Virus record (IMG/VR): IMGVR_UViG_3300027906_000022 | Location: 1 to 53,892 of that record | From: a virus | DNA length: 53,892 nt | Strand: one strand, 5' to 3' | Shown: positions 44,598 to 53,028 of the stretch, piece by piece | How the letters are laid out: each line of letters opens with the position of its first letter | How positions within the stretch are numbered: the first letter of the stretch is position 1 | Notes under the pieces: model-generated | What the model saw: the letters and a program-made list of their open reading frames with translations, nothing else | Database searches by the model: none | Told to the model about the DNA's origin: nothing | Position numbers and translations under genes: made by a program

Positions 44598-47089
44598 TAT
44601 TTATTACAATTACAATTATTACAAGCACAAGGTTTATTTTTTAATTCCTCTATTTCAGCTTTTAAATCTTTTATTGCTTCAATTAAATAACCAGTTAAGT
44701 TACCATAAGCAACACCTAGTGTTTCGTTTGATTCACTAATTAATTCAGGGGCTATTTTTTGTATTTCTTGAGCTATAACTCCAGAACTTGCTTTATCTGT
44801 ATCAATTCTATCAAAACTAACACCCCTCATTTCATAAACCTTAGAACCATCTAAAGTTTTAATATTTTTCTTTAATTTTTTATCTGAATAAGCTACAACA
44901 TCTCCTGCACAAGTTGCAGCGTTACTACTAGCATCAATACTAAATACGTTGGTATTACTAGTTGAATTTCTTACATTAAAAGTTGTATTATCAATACCTG
45001 TTATTCCACTTGTTATATTCCATACCTGAGCTCCTCCTGATCTTATAATTCGCAAACCAACACTTTCTCCAGTACCAATATCGTTTTGTGTTACTGTTAT
45101 CATACCTTGAGCAGATATTGAACTTTCAGTTGTTAATGTTCCCGTATTTGTCAACGTCATTAAAGCATGAGGTGTCGTTGCTGTACCAGTATCAAGAGTC
45201 GTTGTACTTCCTTGTCGCGCCCAAATATATGTATCTGCAGCACTATAAGCAGTTCCAGTATACCAAGTTGTATCATTACCTTCATTAAATCTAAAAACCC
45301 CTTGACCCCTTGCGCTTGGAGTATCTGCAGTGCCACTACTTAATACTATAGCTCCCTGTGTATGACCTGTGCTAGAACCTACGAAACGAGCTTGAACTTC
45401 AGTACCTTTTACAACATCCAAACCATATGAAGGATTACCTGTTCCGATCCCAACTTCTCCATCACTTTTTATAGTCACCGCTTTATCTAATGTGCCGCTA
45501 TTATTAGTCCAAAACTCTAATTGAGCATCTCTAGCTGCAACATCTGCCCATACCCCTCTTATGGATGCACCATAAACTGATGAAGTTCCTGTGTAATAAC
45601 CACCCATATTTATCAAACCAAAAATATCATTATCAGCTGGAGAAGTTGTAAAATGTAATAAATCTACTTGAGCACCACCAGAACCAGTATTTGTTGATTC
45701 TACCCTTATAGCATCACCAGTACCAGAGATTTCTAAAAGAGCTGCAGGCGAATCCGTTCCAATTCCTACATATTCAGGAAATATATTTTGTCCACTACTA
45801 TTAATATAATAACTAACACTACCACTACTTACTGTAGCACTATTCCCAGATACCGCTGGGTCTGTTGTAGCATTACTGCTTCTAATAAATGCTAAACAAT
45901 TTCCTAAGTATTGATTAGTTATCATGTATCTTTTAGCGCCTCCCGTATAATGAGTGGAGGCATTAAAAATGATAGCTCCATAATTACCATAAGGTCCTGC
46001 TCCACCACCACCATAAACACTAGTATTAGCTAATCTCAATAAAGCTGTATTTGGTGTGGTAGAATTTACATTTGGTCCTTGTGTTAATTCTCCAGCGCTT
46101 GTAATACGCATTGCTTCACTTGGTGTACCACCTGTTTGGAATACAATATTTCCATAACCAGTTGTTGTTCCTTTTGAAATAATATATAAATGTTCAAAAC
46201 CACTAGAATCATAGTTAATTTCACCATAAGGAGTAGCAGATGGATTACCAAATCTAACAGATTGATTTCCTTGAGTGCTGTCATATATGTGTAATTTTTT
46301 CTCTGGAGATGTTGTTCCAATTCCTACATTTCCTCCAGAAGGTTGTAATACAATGCTACCGGCATTTGCAACACCAGTTTCTATTGTTTGAAATGACACC
46401 GATCTATCTGCTTGTGCTGCACCACCTTTTGTATAAACTTGTAAAACACTATAATTACTAGCTTCGTTTGATTGACCTAAATATAAAACTTCTTCAGTAC
46501 CTGTTGATGTTTTAGCAACACCGCTTCCAATAGCTAATTTAGCCGCAGGATCATTTGCTATTCCTATTCCTACGTTTTCATTATCATCCCAAATTTGAAT
46601 AGTAGTTCCAGCATTATTTAAAATTCTTAAATTATCTCCACCACTTCCCCAGTTTTGTAATTGCCAAGTTTTAGCATCATTTTGTAGTTTTAATCCTACT
46701 TCTGAATTAGAAGAACTATCATATACTCTTATATTAGTAGTACCGCTAGTTTTAAGAATATCTAATTTTTCAGTTGGTGAAATACCCATTCCGATGTTTC
46801 CTGCATTATCAATAAGCAATGCATTAGTATTAAGACCACCTGCATTATTACCTGTATCAAGCTGTAATCCTCCATTATCTACTCCTTGTATTCTTGCTAA
46901 AGTTCCGCCAGGATTTGTAAAAGTTATTAATGAATCTAAACCATCTGTAGAATTATGTAATTTTAATATATCTTCAGCCGTATTTTCTACTACTAGTCTA
47001 TAACTTGCAGGCGCATTCGTCCCAATACCAACATAACCTGTTGTTTCTTGTACAACGAAAAAATCATTAATATTGGATAAATTAGCCAT
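44597..47089 (-). CDS. Tail fibre with S74 chaperone domain
   Basis: 830 aa. N-terminus MANLSNINDFFVVQETTGYVGIG is paralogous to that of the 944-aa fibre. The middle is Gly/Thr/Ser-rich with repeated VGIGTxxP elements. The C-terminal S74 domain runs from YSDKKLKKNIKTL (Ser735, with the adjacent Lys as dyad) through SSGVIAQEIQKIAPELI to AAIKDLKAEIEELKNK-type trimeric coil, ending in a Cys/Asn tail (KPCACNNCNCNK). Host-recognition fibre or spike. Confidence 0.85.
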   Translation of the reverse strand: MANLSNINDFFVVQETTGYVGIGTNAPASYRLVVENTAEDILKLHNSTDGLDSLITFTNPGGTLARIQGVDNGGLQLDTGNNAGGLNTNALLIDNAGNIGMGISPTEKLDILKTSGTTNIRVYDSSSNSEVGLKLQNDAKTWQLQNWGSGGDNLRILNNAGTTIQIWDDNENVGIGIANDPAAKLAIGSGVAKTSTGTEEVLYLGQSNEASNYSVLQVYTKGGAAQADRSVSFQTIETGVANAGSIVLQPSGGNVGIGTTSPEKKLHIYDSTQGNQSVRFGNPSATPYGEINYDSSGFEHLYIISKGTTTGYGNIVFQTGGTPSEAMRITSAGELTQGPNVNSTTPNTALLRLANTSVYGGGGAGPYGNYGAIIFNASTHYTGGAKRYMITNQYLGNCLAFIRSSNATTDPAVSGNSATVSSGSVSYYINSSGQNIFPEYVGIGTDSPAALLEISGTGDAIRVESTNTGSGGAQVDLLHFTTSPADNDIFGLINMGGYYTGTSSVYGASIRGVWADVAARDAQLEFWTNNSGTLDKAVTIKSDGEVGIGTGNPSYGLDVVKGTEVQARFVGSSTGHTQGAIVLSSGTADTPSARGQGVFRFNEGNDTTWYTGTAYSAADTYIWARQGSTTTLDTGTATTPHALMTLTNTGTLTTESSISAQGMITVTQNDIGTGESVGLRIIRSGGAQVWNITSGITGIDNTTFNVRNSTSNTNVFSIDASSNAATCAGDVVAYSDKKLKKNIKTLDGSKVYEMRGVSFDRIDTDKASSGVIAQEIQKIAPELISESNETLGVAYGNLTGYLIEAIKDLKAEIEELKNKPCACNNCNCNK

Positions 47090-47098
47090 ATTTTAATT

Positions 47099-50000
47099 TT
47101 ATGAAGCCGCTAAAAATGTAAGAGTATTGGTACTATCATGTCCTACTTGAACCGTGTAACCTATGTTTTGATCTATATTTTCAGCTTTGATAGTACATGT
47201 TACAGATGTTCCTGTGGCTCCTGTATCAGAATTAGCGAATGTTACAGTAAAGTCATTTGATCCGTCTGGACCTGTATCTATTATTTTATTATAAACTGGA
47301 TCTGTATCATATGAATGAGCGACTACATATTTTTTAGCAACCGATGTGGCTGTACTAGTTTCGGAAGTTAACCATACATCAAATATTAATGTACCTGTTG
47401 TTGCTCTTGTTAAGGTAAATGCTAAATTTCCAGGAGCTCCTGTGGCAGCTGTTATAGCTTGATCACCAGAGAATATACCACCACCTGATCCACCAGGATT
47501 TGTACCAGCTGTTACGTGACCTTTAACATCAACTGTCACGCTATCGTATGTTCCAGCTGATACCCCAGAATTATCATGAGTTATAGTAACACTTGTACCT
47601 GTGCCACCACCACCTATTGGGGATGTAGTATTTACAGTTTCTACACCTTGTAAATCTGGAGGCGTTGCCCATGTTGCATCAGCTCTTAAGAATTTGGCTT
47701 GATCTCCAGCAGCTGAAGCGGGTACCGCACCTTTAGTTCCAGCGGTAAGAGCTGCAGCAGCACCCATTGTATTTATACCTATCGCTGGTGTAGTACCTCC
47801 GGTAGAAGTTATAGGTAAAGTTCCTGTTACACCGGTTACCCCAGTTCCAGGGGGTACTGCCCAGTTACCATCACCTCTATAGAAAGTTGTAGCACCTGCT
47901 GTACCACCAGCATTTATAAGACCTATTGTCATTTCCCCAGCGCTAACAGCTGAATCAGTTGCTATACCAGCGCCTCCTCCTTCAACAGCACCCGTAAACA
48001 TTAATGTTCCACCATCTGCTACATTAATATTAGTACCTTCATCAGAATCAGCAACCCAACCACCACCGGTAACATCGGTCCATGGGACGTTAACTACAAG
48101 TTGATCACTTGAATTCATTTGAATTCCATATGTTCTACCAGCTGTAGTTGTTACTGCATTTGCGGCAGTAGTTTGTTCTGTATCATCTTCTAGTTTCCCT
48201 AAACCTAAAACGGAAGAGGTCATAGCTACGTAAGTTGTGTCGGGTGGAATTGAGAATTGTGCGTCCGCATTTAAGAAATAAGTTGTTGGGGCGCTAAATG
48301 TTGCTGCTAAAGGACCTGGTACTAAACCAGGTGTACCATTTGCTACCCCCGAAGGAGCTGCTGTAAATACACTATATGTAGTATCGGTCCAAGGTATATT
48401 AACCACTAGTTGATCACTAGCGTTAGCAGTTATACCATAAGTTCTATTAGCAGCTGTTTGTTGGGCTACAGCTGCTGGGGTAGATCCTGTAGAATATCTA
48501 AGTTTACCTAACCCTAAAGTTGAGGTAGTCATCGCAACATATGTTGTATCTGTTGGTACTGCCCAAGAATTATCTCCTCTTAAAAATGTTGTAGCGTCTG
48601 CAGTACCTGAAGCTGATAGATTAATTGTACCTAGATCAACTGATCCTACCGCACTTGATTTATCATTACCTGATATAAATGTTCCAAAGGTAGCAGATAG
48701 ATCTGCAACCCCTTCATCTGACTGTACAATTGACCAATCACCAATAACCGATGCGTCATCTACTGCGGCGCTTACCGCTATAATAGAATCCCCTATATCT
48801 AATGTAGCTCCACTACAATAAAAAGATCCTCCAGCTGTTGCTACTATATAATAATCCCCAACCGCTACAGATATTCTCACACCTGCACCACCTGGGCAAT
48901 TATATAAATAATCACCAACACTACTTCCAGAGACTACTTGTCCAGTATCGGCTCTAAATGTACCTCTGAAAGTTAAACCACCTGCTACAAGTCCATCAAC
49001 ATATCCTTTAGATGCAGCATCTGTAGACGCGCTCGGTGTTGCGGGTATTGTTAATTGCCCACCAAAACTTGATTGACCAGTTCCAGAAACTGTTAGTTCC
49101 CCAGTGATAGTAACATCATCTGGTAAACCAAAGACATAAGCATCTTCTGCTACACCTGTTACTTCTACCTCGTTTGATGTACCTGAGAAAGTTATAGTAT
49201 CTTGCGTGGATCCATTAGCACTTAATATTAAATCTGTTGAACCTGCTGCTTTGTCTAATATATATGTAGTATTAGTATCAGCTGGCCATGTAACAGTTTT
49301 TAAATCTATTGCTGTAACGTGCCCTTCTGCTCCTGTACTCACCGATGCGACTAAATCTAGTGTACCTCCCGGTGAAGGAGATGAAGCGCTTGTAGTATCA
49401 GATCTACTTGTATTATTATGATTTATTACTAGTTCATCTGTTGCTTGAGCTAGCGTGGTAATATATGTACCCCCTACAAATTTAACTGTATTACCAGATT
49501 CTACATCTTGAGTTCCAGTATCACCTGTTAATACCCATTTATTATAATCTGTATCAACACCAGTTAAAGTTATAGTATTACTTAATTGAGCCGCTGTAAC
49601 GCTACCTGCACCTAATATTTTAACAGTACCACCACCATCGCTTAATAAAACACCAGAATCAGTGTTGTTAGTTCCTGTACCTGTTATAGTTTGATATGCA
49701 GAAACTGCCCCGTTTATTGTAACGTTATCATCATCAACCCTTGTGACTGTTACACCTCCACTACCGGTTATTATTATATCATCAGCTATCCCCATAGAAA
49801 CAGCATTTAATTGTAAAGCTGGATCTACATTAGTTCCCCCTGTTTGAACCATCTTTAAATCATACTCATCAAATGGTAAATCAGATACGCTACCATATCT
49901 AACACTGTTACCAGCATTACTATATATTATAGTATCTGTAAGAGCTATAGCAGTTCCAGGAGAAGCATTGGCTGAAAGAACCATGTTACTCGCTCCACTG

Positions 50001-50731
50001 TAATTTATATTTACAACCGGGTCTACTGCTGTACCTGTTAAAACAATACCTGCACCAGCCGTTACACTTTCAACATACCCAAATGATGATGCATCGATCC
50101 ATCTAAGTTCTTGATCAGGACCTGCTACAGTAAAACTGGACAATATTTGCGTGTTGGTACCTTTAGAACCAGCACCATCTGCTATCCACCCACTAATTTG
50201 AACATTAGAGGTGTCTAACCCACTATCACCTATTTCAAGATGATTACTAGCAAACAACCCAGTGGCTGTTTTTTGTGTCATTATAGAATCCCCTAAAGAA
50301 CTAGCACCTGTCCACCTTGTTATTTTATTGAGCGTACCACCACCTGTCAACAAAGAGCTTTGATCTAATTTTTCCCAAAATATGGTTCCTATAGAGTTAA
50401 TGGACACAATTGCCCAGTCATTTACCTCCCAATCTGTTATATTACCTGCAGCGCCGGTTAACGATGTTGTACCTGCCACATCTACGATCCAATAGTAACC
50501 AATATTGGTTTGGACTAAAGTTGTATCGCTTAAAGTTGGGTTATTTGTGTTTGCATTCCATTTAGCTTGATAAACTAAACCTGGAGTTAGTTCTGTTTTT
50601 ATATAACCTGCAATCTGTTCCATAGTAACAGAATTTGTAGGTTTATGCTTCTTGGACATGTCACTTATAATAAGTAAATCATCTCCAGCTAAGTTGCCTA
50701 CTAGTCCAGGGTAAGAATATATTATAGCCAT
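47099..50731 (-). CDS. Large tail fibre, first gene of the late arm
   Basis: 1210 aa. The N-terminus MAIIYSYPGLVGNLAGDDLLIISDM is an attachment motif shared with the 397-aa fibre. Then come long Thr/Gly/Ser/Val beta repeats; the phrase ATTF(L/Y)RGD(N/G)xWAVP recurs, along with TTYVAMT(T/S)S(T/V)LGLGKL pairs. No S74 domain. It is the first gene on the minus strand after the divergent region, so any late promoter should lie just before it. Confidence 0.8.
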   Translation of the reverse strand: MAIIYSYPGLVGNLAGDDLLIISDMSKKHKPTNSVTMEQIAGYIKTELTPGLVYQAKWNANTNNPTLSDTTLVQTNIGYYWIVDVAGTTSLTGAAGNITDWEVNDWAIVSINSIGTIFWEKLDQSSLLTGGGTLNKITRWTGASSLGDSIMTQKTATGLFASNHLEIGDSGLDTSNVQISGWIADGAGSKGTNTQILSSFTVAGPDQELRWIDASSFGYVESVTAGAGIVLTGTAVDPVVNINYSGASNMVLSANASPGTAIALTDTIIYSNAGNSVRYGSVSDLPFDEYDLKMVQTGGTNVDPALQLNAVSMGIADDIIITGSGGVTVTRVDDDNVTINGAVSAYQTITGTGTNNTDSGVLLSDGGGTVKILGAGSVTAAQLSNTITLTGVDTDYNKWVLTGDTGTQDVESGNTVKFVGGTYITTLAQATDELVINHNNTSRSDTTSASSPSPGGTLDLVASVSTGAEGHVTAIDLKTVTWPADTNTTYILDKAAGSTDLILSANGSTQDTITFSGTSNEVEVTGVAEDAYVFGLPDDVTITGELTVSGTGQSSFGGQLTIPATPSASTDAASKGYVDGLVAGGLTFRGTFRADTGQVVSGSSVGDYLYNCPGGAGVRISVAVGDYYIVATAGGSFYCSGATLDIGDSIIAVSAAVDDASVIGDWSIVQSDEGVADLSATFGTFISGNDKSSAVGSVDLGTINLSASGTADATTFLRGDNSWAVPTDTTYVAMTTSTLGLGKLRYSTGSTPAAVAQQTAANRTYGITANASDQLVVNIPWTDTTYSVFTAAPSGVANGTPGLVPGPLAATFSAPTTYFLNADAQFSIPPDTTYVAMTSSVLGLGKLEDDTEQTTAANAVTTTAGRTYGIQMNSSDQLVVNVPWTDVTGGGWVADSDEGTNINVADGGTLMFTGAVEGGGAGIATDSAVSAGEMTIGLINAGGTAGATTFYRGDGNWAVPPGTGVTGVTGTLPITSTGGTTPAIGINTMGAAAALTAGTKGAVPASAAGDQAKFLRADATWATPPDLQGVETVNTTSPIGGGGTGTSVTITHDNSGVSAGTYDSVTVDVKGHVTAGTNPGGSGGGIFSGDQAITAATGAPGNLAFTLTRATTGTLIFDVWLTSETSTATSVAKKYVVAHSYDTDPVYNKIIDTGPDGSNDFTVTFANSDTGATGTSVTCTIKAENIDQNIGYTVQVGHDSTNTLTFLAAS

Positions 50732-50748
50732 AATTTTTTTGTTGAGTT

Positions 50749-50765
50749 GTATATACCATATATAC
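50749..50765. promoter_or_regulatory. Palindromic hairpin near late start
   Basis: GTATATACCATATATAC: a perfect 7-bp inverted repeat around CCA, 18 nt upstream of the ATG of the large fibre. It could be an operator, a transcript-end structure or part of a late promoter. Confidence 0.35.
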
Positions 50766-51042
50766 TTACAGGAAAACGGTGAAATTTACAAACAGGGTGA
50801 CAATAGGTACTTACTATATATACCTTTATAGGCTAATGTCACTAAATATTACGTATAGAGAAGTATAGGGTTGCTCCTCTTCTCCCACTCTTGTTCTTGT
50901 TTTGTAAAATCGTTTCATTTTGACCGGGTCCCCTTGTTTTTCACGTTATATTCATGATCGTTTGAATTTTCCATGCATATCCCCCTACCTTTAGGCCTTT
51001 TCCTGCGATCTGCTGTCTTTCCCATACTATTAATACAAATCT

Positions 51043-51072
51043 AATACAATTTGTCTTTGATAATATAATAAA
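51043..51072 (+). promoter_or_regulatory. Plus-strand promoter motif, copy 1
   Basis: AATACAA (51043-51049), 8 nt, TGATAATATAATAAA (51058-51072). Contains TATAAT at 51064-51069. The 42-aa ORF starts at 51083, so the predicted leader is about 7 nt. It is identical in both boxes and spacing to three more copies. Confidence 0.7.
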
Positions 51073-51082
51073 CTAATAACTT

Positions 51083-51211
51083 ATGTTTAATACTATAACC
51101 TTAATCAATCAAATCAGAAAACAATATCCATATGATAACAGTATGTGTAAAGATAAATACATAGAATTTATACAAGATCTATTATATGATATCATAATAA
51201 GTAGATTATGA
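51083..51211 (+). CDS. Hypothetical 42-aa protein
   Basis: ATG at 51083, TGA at 51209. Starts MFNTITLINQIRKQYPYDN, helical, no known family. The main evidence is its position 10 nt after copy 1 of the conserved promoter motif. Its stop falls inside a TGACA-repeat cluster. Confidence 0.5.
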   Translation: MFNTITLINQIRKQYPYDNSMCKDKYIEFIQDLLYDIIISRL

Positions 51212-51237
51212 CAATATGTCAATGACATTATGACATA
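51205..51237 (+). promoter_or_regulatory. Operator-like cluster of TGACA/TGTCA elements
   Basis: Direct repeats ATTATGACA at 51205 and 51227 lie exactly 22 bp apart. Between them are TGTCA and TGACA, giving the inverted repeat TATGTCA-N9-TGACATA (51215-51237). Two helical turns of spacing suggest a regulator-binding site between units 1 and 2, possibly repressing the unit starting at 51295. Confidence 0.45.
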
Positions 51238-51294
51238 GTGATATACATACTAACTAATTCTAACTAATAAACAAACATACACATTTACAAACCA

Positions 51295-51324
51295 AATACA
51301 ATAACTAATTGATAATATAATAAA
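51295..51324 (+). promoter_or_regulatory. Plus-strand promoter motif, copy 2
   Basis: AATACAA (51295-51301), 8 nt, TGATAATATAATAAA (51310-51324). The next gene starts 38 nt further at 51362, the longest leader of the four copies. The leader contains ATTAAATTAAATTAAATT. Confidence 0.7.
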
Positions 51325-51361
51325 TACTAAATAACTAATAATTAAATTAAATTAAATTCCT

Positions 51362-51592
51362 ATGAAAAATTCAATAACTTCAAGAAGATTTGTGATAAGA
51401 AAGTCACTAATTGGTAAAAACACTACAATCAATGTAGAATTCAAAAATGGTAAAACATTCACTTACAATCATGATAAAGCGTTTGAAATCATGAAACCAA
51501 AGTTAACTAATATGCCTTGTTTCATAAAGTATTCTTCTTACACTTCTTCAACTTCAGTTCCAACTATCTTAAGAGATAAAGAATTAGTATAA
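51362..51592 (+). CDS. Hypothetical 76-aa protein
   Basis: Basic small alpha/beta protein (FVIRKSLIGKNTTINVEFKNGKTFTYN...). Not recognised. First gene of unit 2, expressed from promoter copy 2. Its strand pattern (VEFKNGKTFTYN) vaguely resembles the FELSDGRFITSYN of the 86-aa gene at 52768, so the two may be distant relatives. Confidence 0.65.
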   Translation: MKNSITSRRFVIRKSLIGKNTTINVEFKNGKTFTYNHDKAFEIMKPKLTNMPCFIKYSSYTSSTSVPTILRDKELV

Positions 51593-51697
51593 GTTGATTC
51601 ACTCGGCGTTGAGATGTGTTCTCTCGAGTATAAATAAAGTTGAACAGAATATGACATTTTGGAATATAGGTGAGTTCGATTCTCACCATGTCAACTA
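51593..51697 (+). ncRNA. tRNA-like fold, degenerate or non-canonical
   Basis: GTGAG-TTCGATT-CTCAC (51670-51686) is a perfect tRNA T-arm with a canonical loop. It can be closed by TGACAT (51652-51657) with ATGTCA (51688-51693), giving a two-stem minihelix. A longer cloverleaf is possible: TGAGATG (51610-51616) with CATGTCA (6 of 7 pairs), CAGAA/TTTTG anticodon stem, loop TATGACA. It lacks U33 and has a long, GG-less D loop, so it is not a standard tRNA. Confidence 0.35.
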
Positions 51698-51903
51698 TGA
51701 ATATAAGTACAACAATATATAATGAACTTCATTTAATAGATGAATTAGAATCTAACTTTTTAATAATAGAGAAATCTAAAAAAAGAAGAGAAGAATTAAC
51801 TAAAGCTTTAAATGAATTAGAAATGATTAGTGAAATTGGTAACTCAATTATAAAACACAATCACTTAAATGAATTAATAACTAAATACAAATTAAAACTA
51901 TGA
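51688..51903 (+). CDS. Hypothetical helical protein
   Basis: 71 aa from the ATG at 51688. A start at 51697 (68 aa) is equally possible and would clear the tRNA-like fold. Charged helices throughout (LIDELESNFLIIEKSKKRREELTKALNELEMI), probably coiled coil. No known family. Its stop overlaps the next start (ATGA). Confidence 0.55.
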   Translation: MSTMNISTTIYNELHLIDELESNFLIIEKSKKRREELTKALNELEMISEIGNSIIKHNHLNELITKYKLKL

Positions 51904-52052
51904 GAAATAAAAGAAAATTTCAACACATTGCTTTAAAAGTAATAGTAAAAGTAATATTACCCGCTTATTTAACCTTAATTGGACTTGGTACAATCGGAGT
52001 AATAATTCAACTAGTAAAAGATCCATCTTCATTTGATTTTGGTTTATACTAA
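51900..52052 (+). CDS. Small single-TM protein
   Basis: ATG at 51900 overlapping the upstream stop (ATGA). 50 aa: a basic N-terminus (MRNKRKFQHI) and one hydrophobic helix at about 11-39, then DPSSFDF. Inner-membrane microprotein, function unknown. Last gene of unit 2. Confidence 0.6.
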   Translation: MRNKRKFQHIALKVIVKVILPAYLTLIGLGTIGVIIQLVKDPSSFDFGLY

Positions 52053-52061
52053 TACAAAATA

Positions 52062-52091
52062 AATACAAATAAAGTATGATAATATAATAAA
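52062..52091 (+). promoter_or_regulatory. Plus-strand promoter motif, copy 3
   Basis: AATACAA (52062-52068), 8 nt, TGATAATATAATAAA (52077-52091). An extra AATACAA sits 11 nt further upstream (52051). The ATG of the next gene is at 52101, so the leader is about 6 nt if TATAAT is the -10 element. Confidence 0.7.
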
Positions 52092-52100
52092 CTATTAATT

Positions 52101-52268
52101 ATGAAATTAACTAAAGAAGAAATCTCAATACTTCACAGAGCATTAAAAGTTTATACAATAGATTTACTTGACAAAGAAATGAAAGGTTTTGAAAAAGGTT
52201 TAGATGAGCTAGATTACCCAGAAGCATTAATGAGTGTCACAAAGAAAATTAAAGAAAAATATGAGTAA
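52101..52268 (+). CDS. Hypothetical 55-aa protein
   Basis: MKLTKEEISILHRALKVYTI..., acidic and helical, ending KKIKEKYE. First gene of unit 3. No family is recognised; overlaps the next gene by 8 nt. Confidence 0.6.
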   Translation: MKLTKEEISILHRALKVYTIDLLDKEMKGFEKGLDELDYPEALMSVTKKIKEKYE

Positions 52269-52437
52269 AATGTCAGAATTAGATTTAGTTGCACAAGGTG
52301 TAGCAGATCACATCAAAGAATTAATAGAAGATAGTGTCGACTGGCAATTATCTGATCAACCTTTAGAAGGTAATGATTACATAGAAATGAGAGAATATGT
52401 AATAAACTTAGCTTTAAATAAATTATTACAAAAATGA
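52261..52437 (+). CDS. Hypothetical 58-aa acidic protein
   Basis: Start chosen at 52261 (MSKMSELDLVAQGVADHIKE). The longer frame back to 52234 would lie deep inside the previous gene. Helical and acidic, unknown. Its stop overlaps the next ATG (ATGA). Confidence 0.6.
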   Translation: MSKMSELDLVAQGVADHIKELIEDSVDWQLSDQPLEGNDYIEMREYVINLALNKLLQK

Positions 52438-52694
52438 ATTATAGAAAAATAGAATTTAAATATGTCACTTGGACAACTTGGAATGGTAAATTCTGCACTG
52501 GATATCACTGTGAAGATAAGAAATTACTAGAAGGTTTAAATACTACATCATTTGGTACAAAAACTATAGTGGAAATGCAAGATAAAATTGATGACTATGT
52601 AGATAGAAGAAGATATCACTTGTATAAACAACAACAATATAACTTGGCAGAACAAGAATATATGGAGAAATACGGAACTTTATACGCAGATTAA
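52434..52694 (+). CDS. Hypothetical 86-aa protein
   Basis: MNYRKIEFKYVTWTTWNGKFCTGYHC, then a charged helix with DDYVDRRRYHLYKQQQYN. A small N-terminal beta part and a helical tail. Not recognised. Confidence 0.6.
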   Translation: MNYRKIEFKYVTWTTWNGKFCTGYHCEDKKLLEGLNTTSFGTKTIVEMQDKIDDYVDRRRYHLYKQQQYNLAEQEYMEKYGTLYAD

Positions 52695-52696
52695 CT

Positions 52697-52771
52697 ATGG
52701 AAGAAACAACTTTAACACTAATATTAATAATATCCTTTTATATATGGATAAAAATAGCAGATAAATTATGA
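52697..52771 (+). CDS. 24-aa transmembrane microprotein
   Basis: ATG at 52697, TGA at 52769. MEETTLTLILIISFYIWIKIADKL is one hydrophobic helix. It links its neighbours: 2 nt after one stop, and ATGA overlap with the next start. Short, so only moderately certain. Confidence 0.45.
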   Translation: MEETTLTLILIISFYIWIKIADKL

Positions 52772-53028
52772 AATTAATAAATATAAGTAAAAAAGGTACA
52801 CTTAAATTTGAATTAAGTGACGGAAGATTCATAACTTCTTATAATAGTGGTTATGTAAGAATTAATGGTAATGATAGACTTTACCAAATAAATAAAGTAA
52901 AGAAAATTAAAATTAATGGTCACCCAAAGTATTATGATGACTATTATTATAAAAGAATATTGATTCACTGTCCAAAAAAGAGATATGAATACATAAAAGA
53001 ATGGGTGAATCGAAATATTACAAATTAA
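52768..53028 (+). CDS. Hypothetical 86-aa protein
   Basis: MKLINISKKGTLKFELSDGRFITSYNSGYVRING, then a Tyr/Lys-rich basic helix. Small beta sheet plus helix, basic. Last gene of unit 3; its stop codon coincides with the first base of promoter copy 4. Confidence 0.6.
   Translation: MKLINISKKGTLKFELSDGRFITSYNSGYVRINGNDRLYQINKVKKIKINGHPKYYDDYYYKRILIHCPKKRYEYIKEWVNRNITN

Larger units (their letters stand above)
50732..51082. other. Divergent intergenic region, no gene
   Basis: 351 nt without a supportable ORF on either strand, between the late (minus) and early (plus) arms. It holds a 17-nt hairpin GTATATA-CCA-TATATAC (50749-50765) close to the fibre start, a related AT-rich inverted pair at about 50815-50825, several pyrimidine-rich runs (50874-51000), and at its right end the first copy of the plus-strand promoter motif. 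It is the obvious place for late promoters and possibly an origin or terminator, none of which can be proved by eye. Confidence 0.6.

Noticed and set aside
51593-51697. Phage attachment site at a tRNA 3' end
   Set aside because: No integrase was seen in the window, and the T-arm has its own closing stem, so a structured RNA is the simpler reading.
52234-52437. Upstream start for the 58-aa gene
   Set aside because: The extra residues would sit inside the previous gene; the ATG at 52261 gives the usual short overlap.
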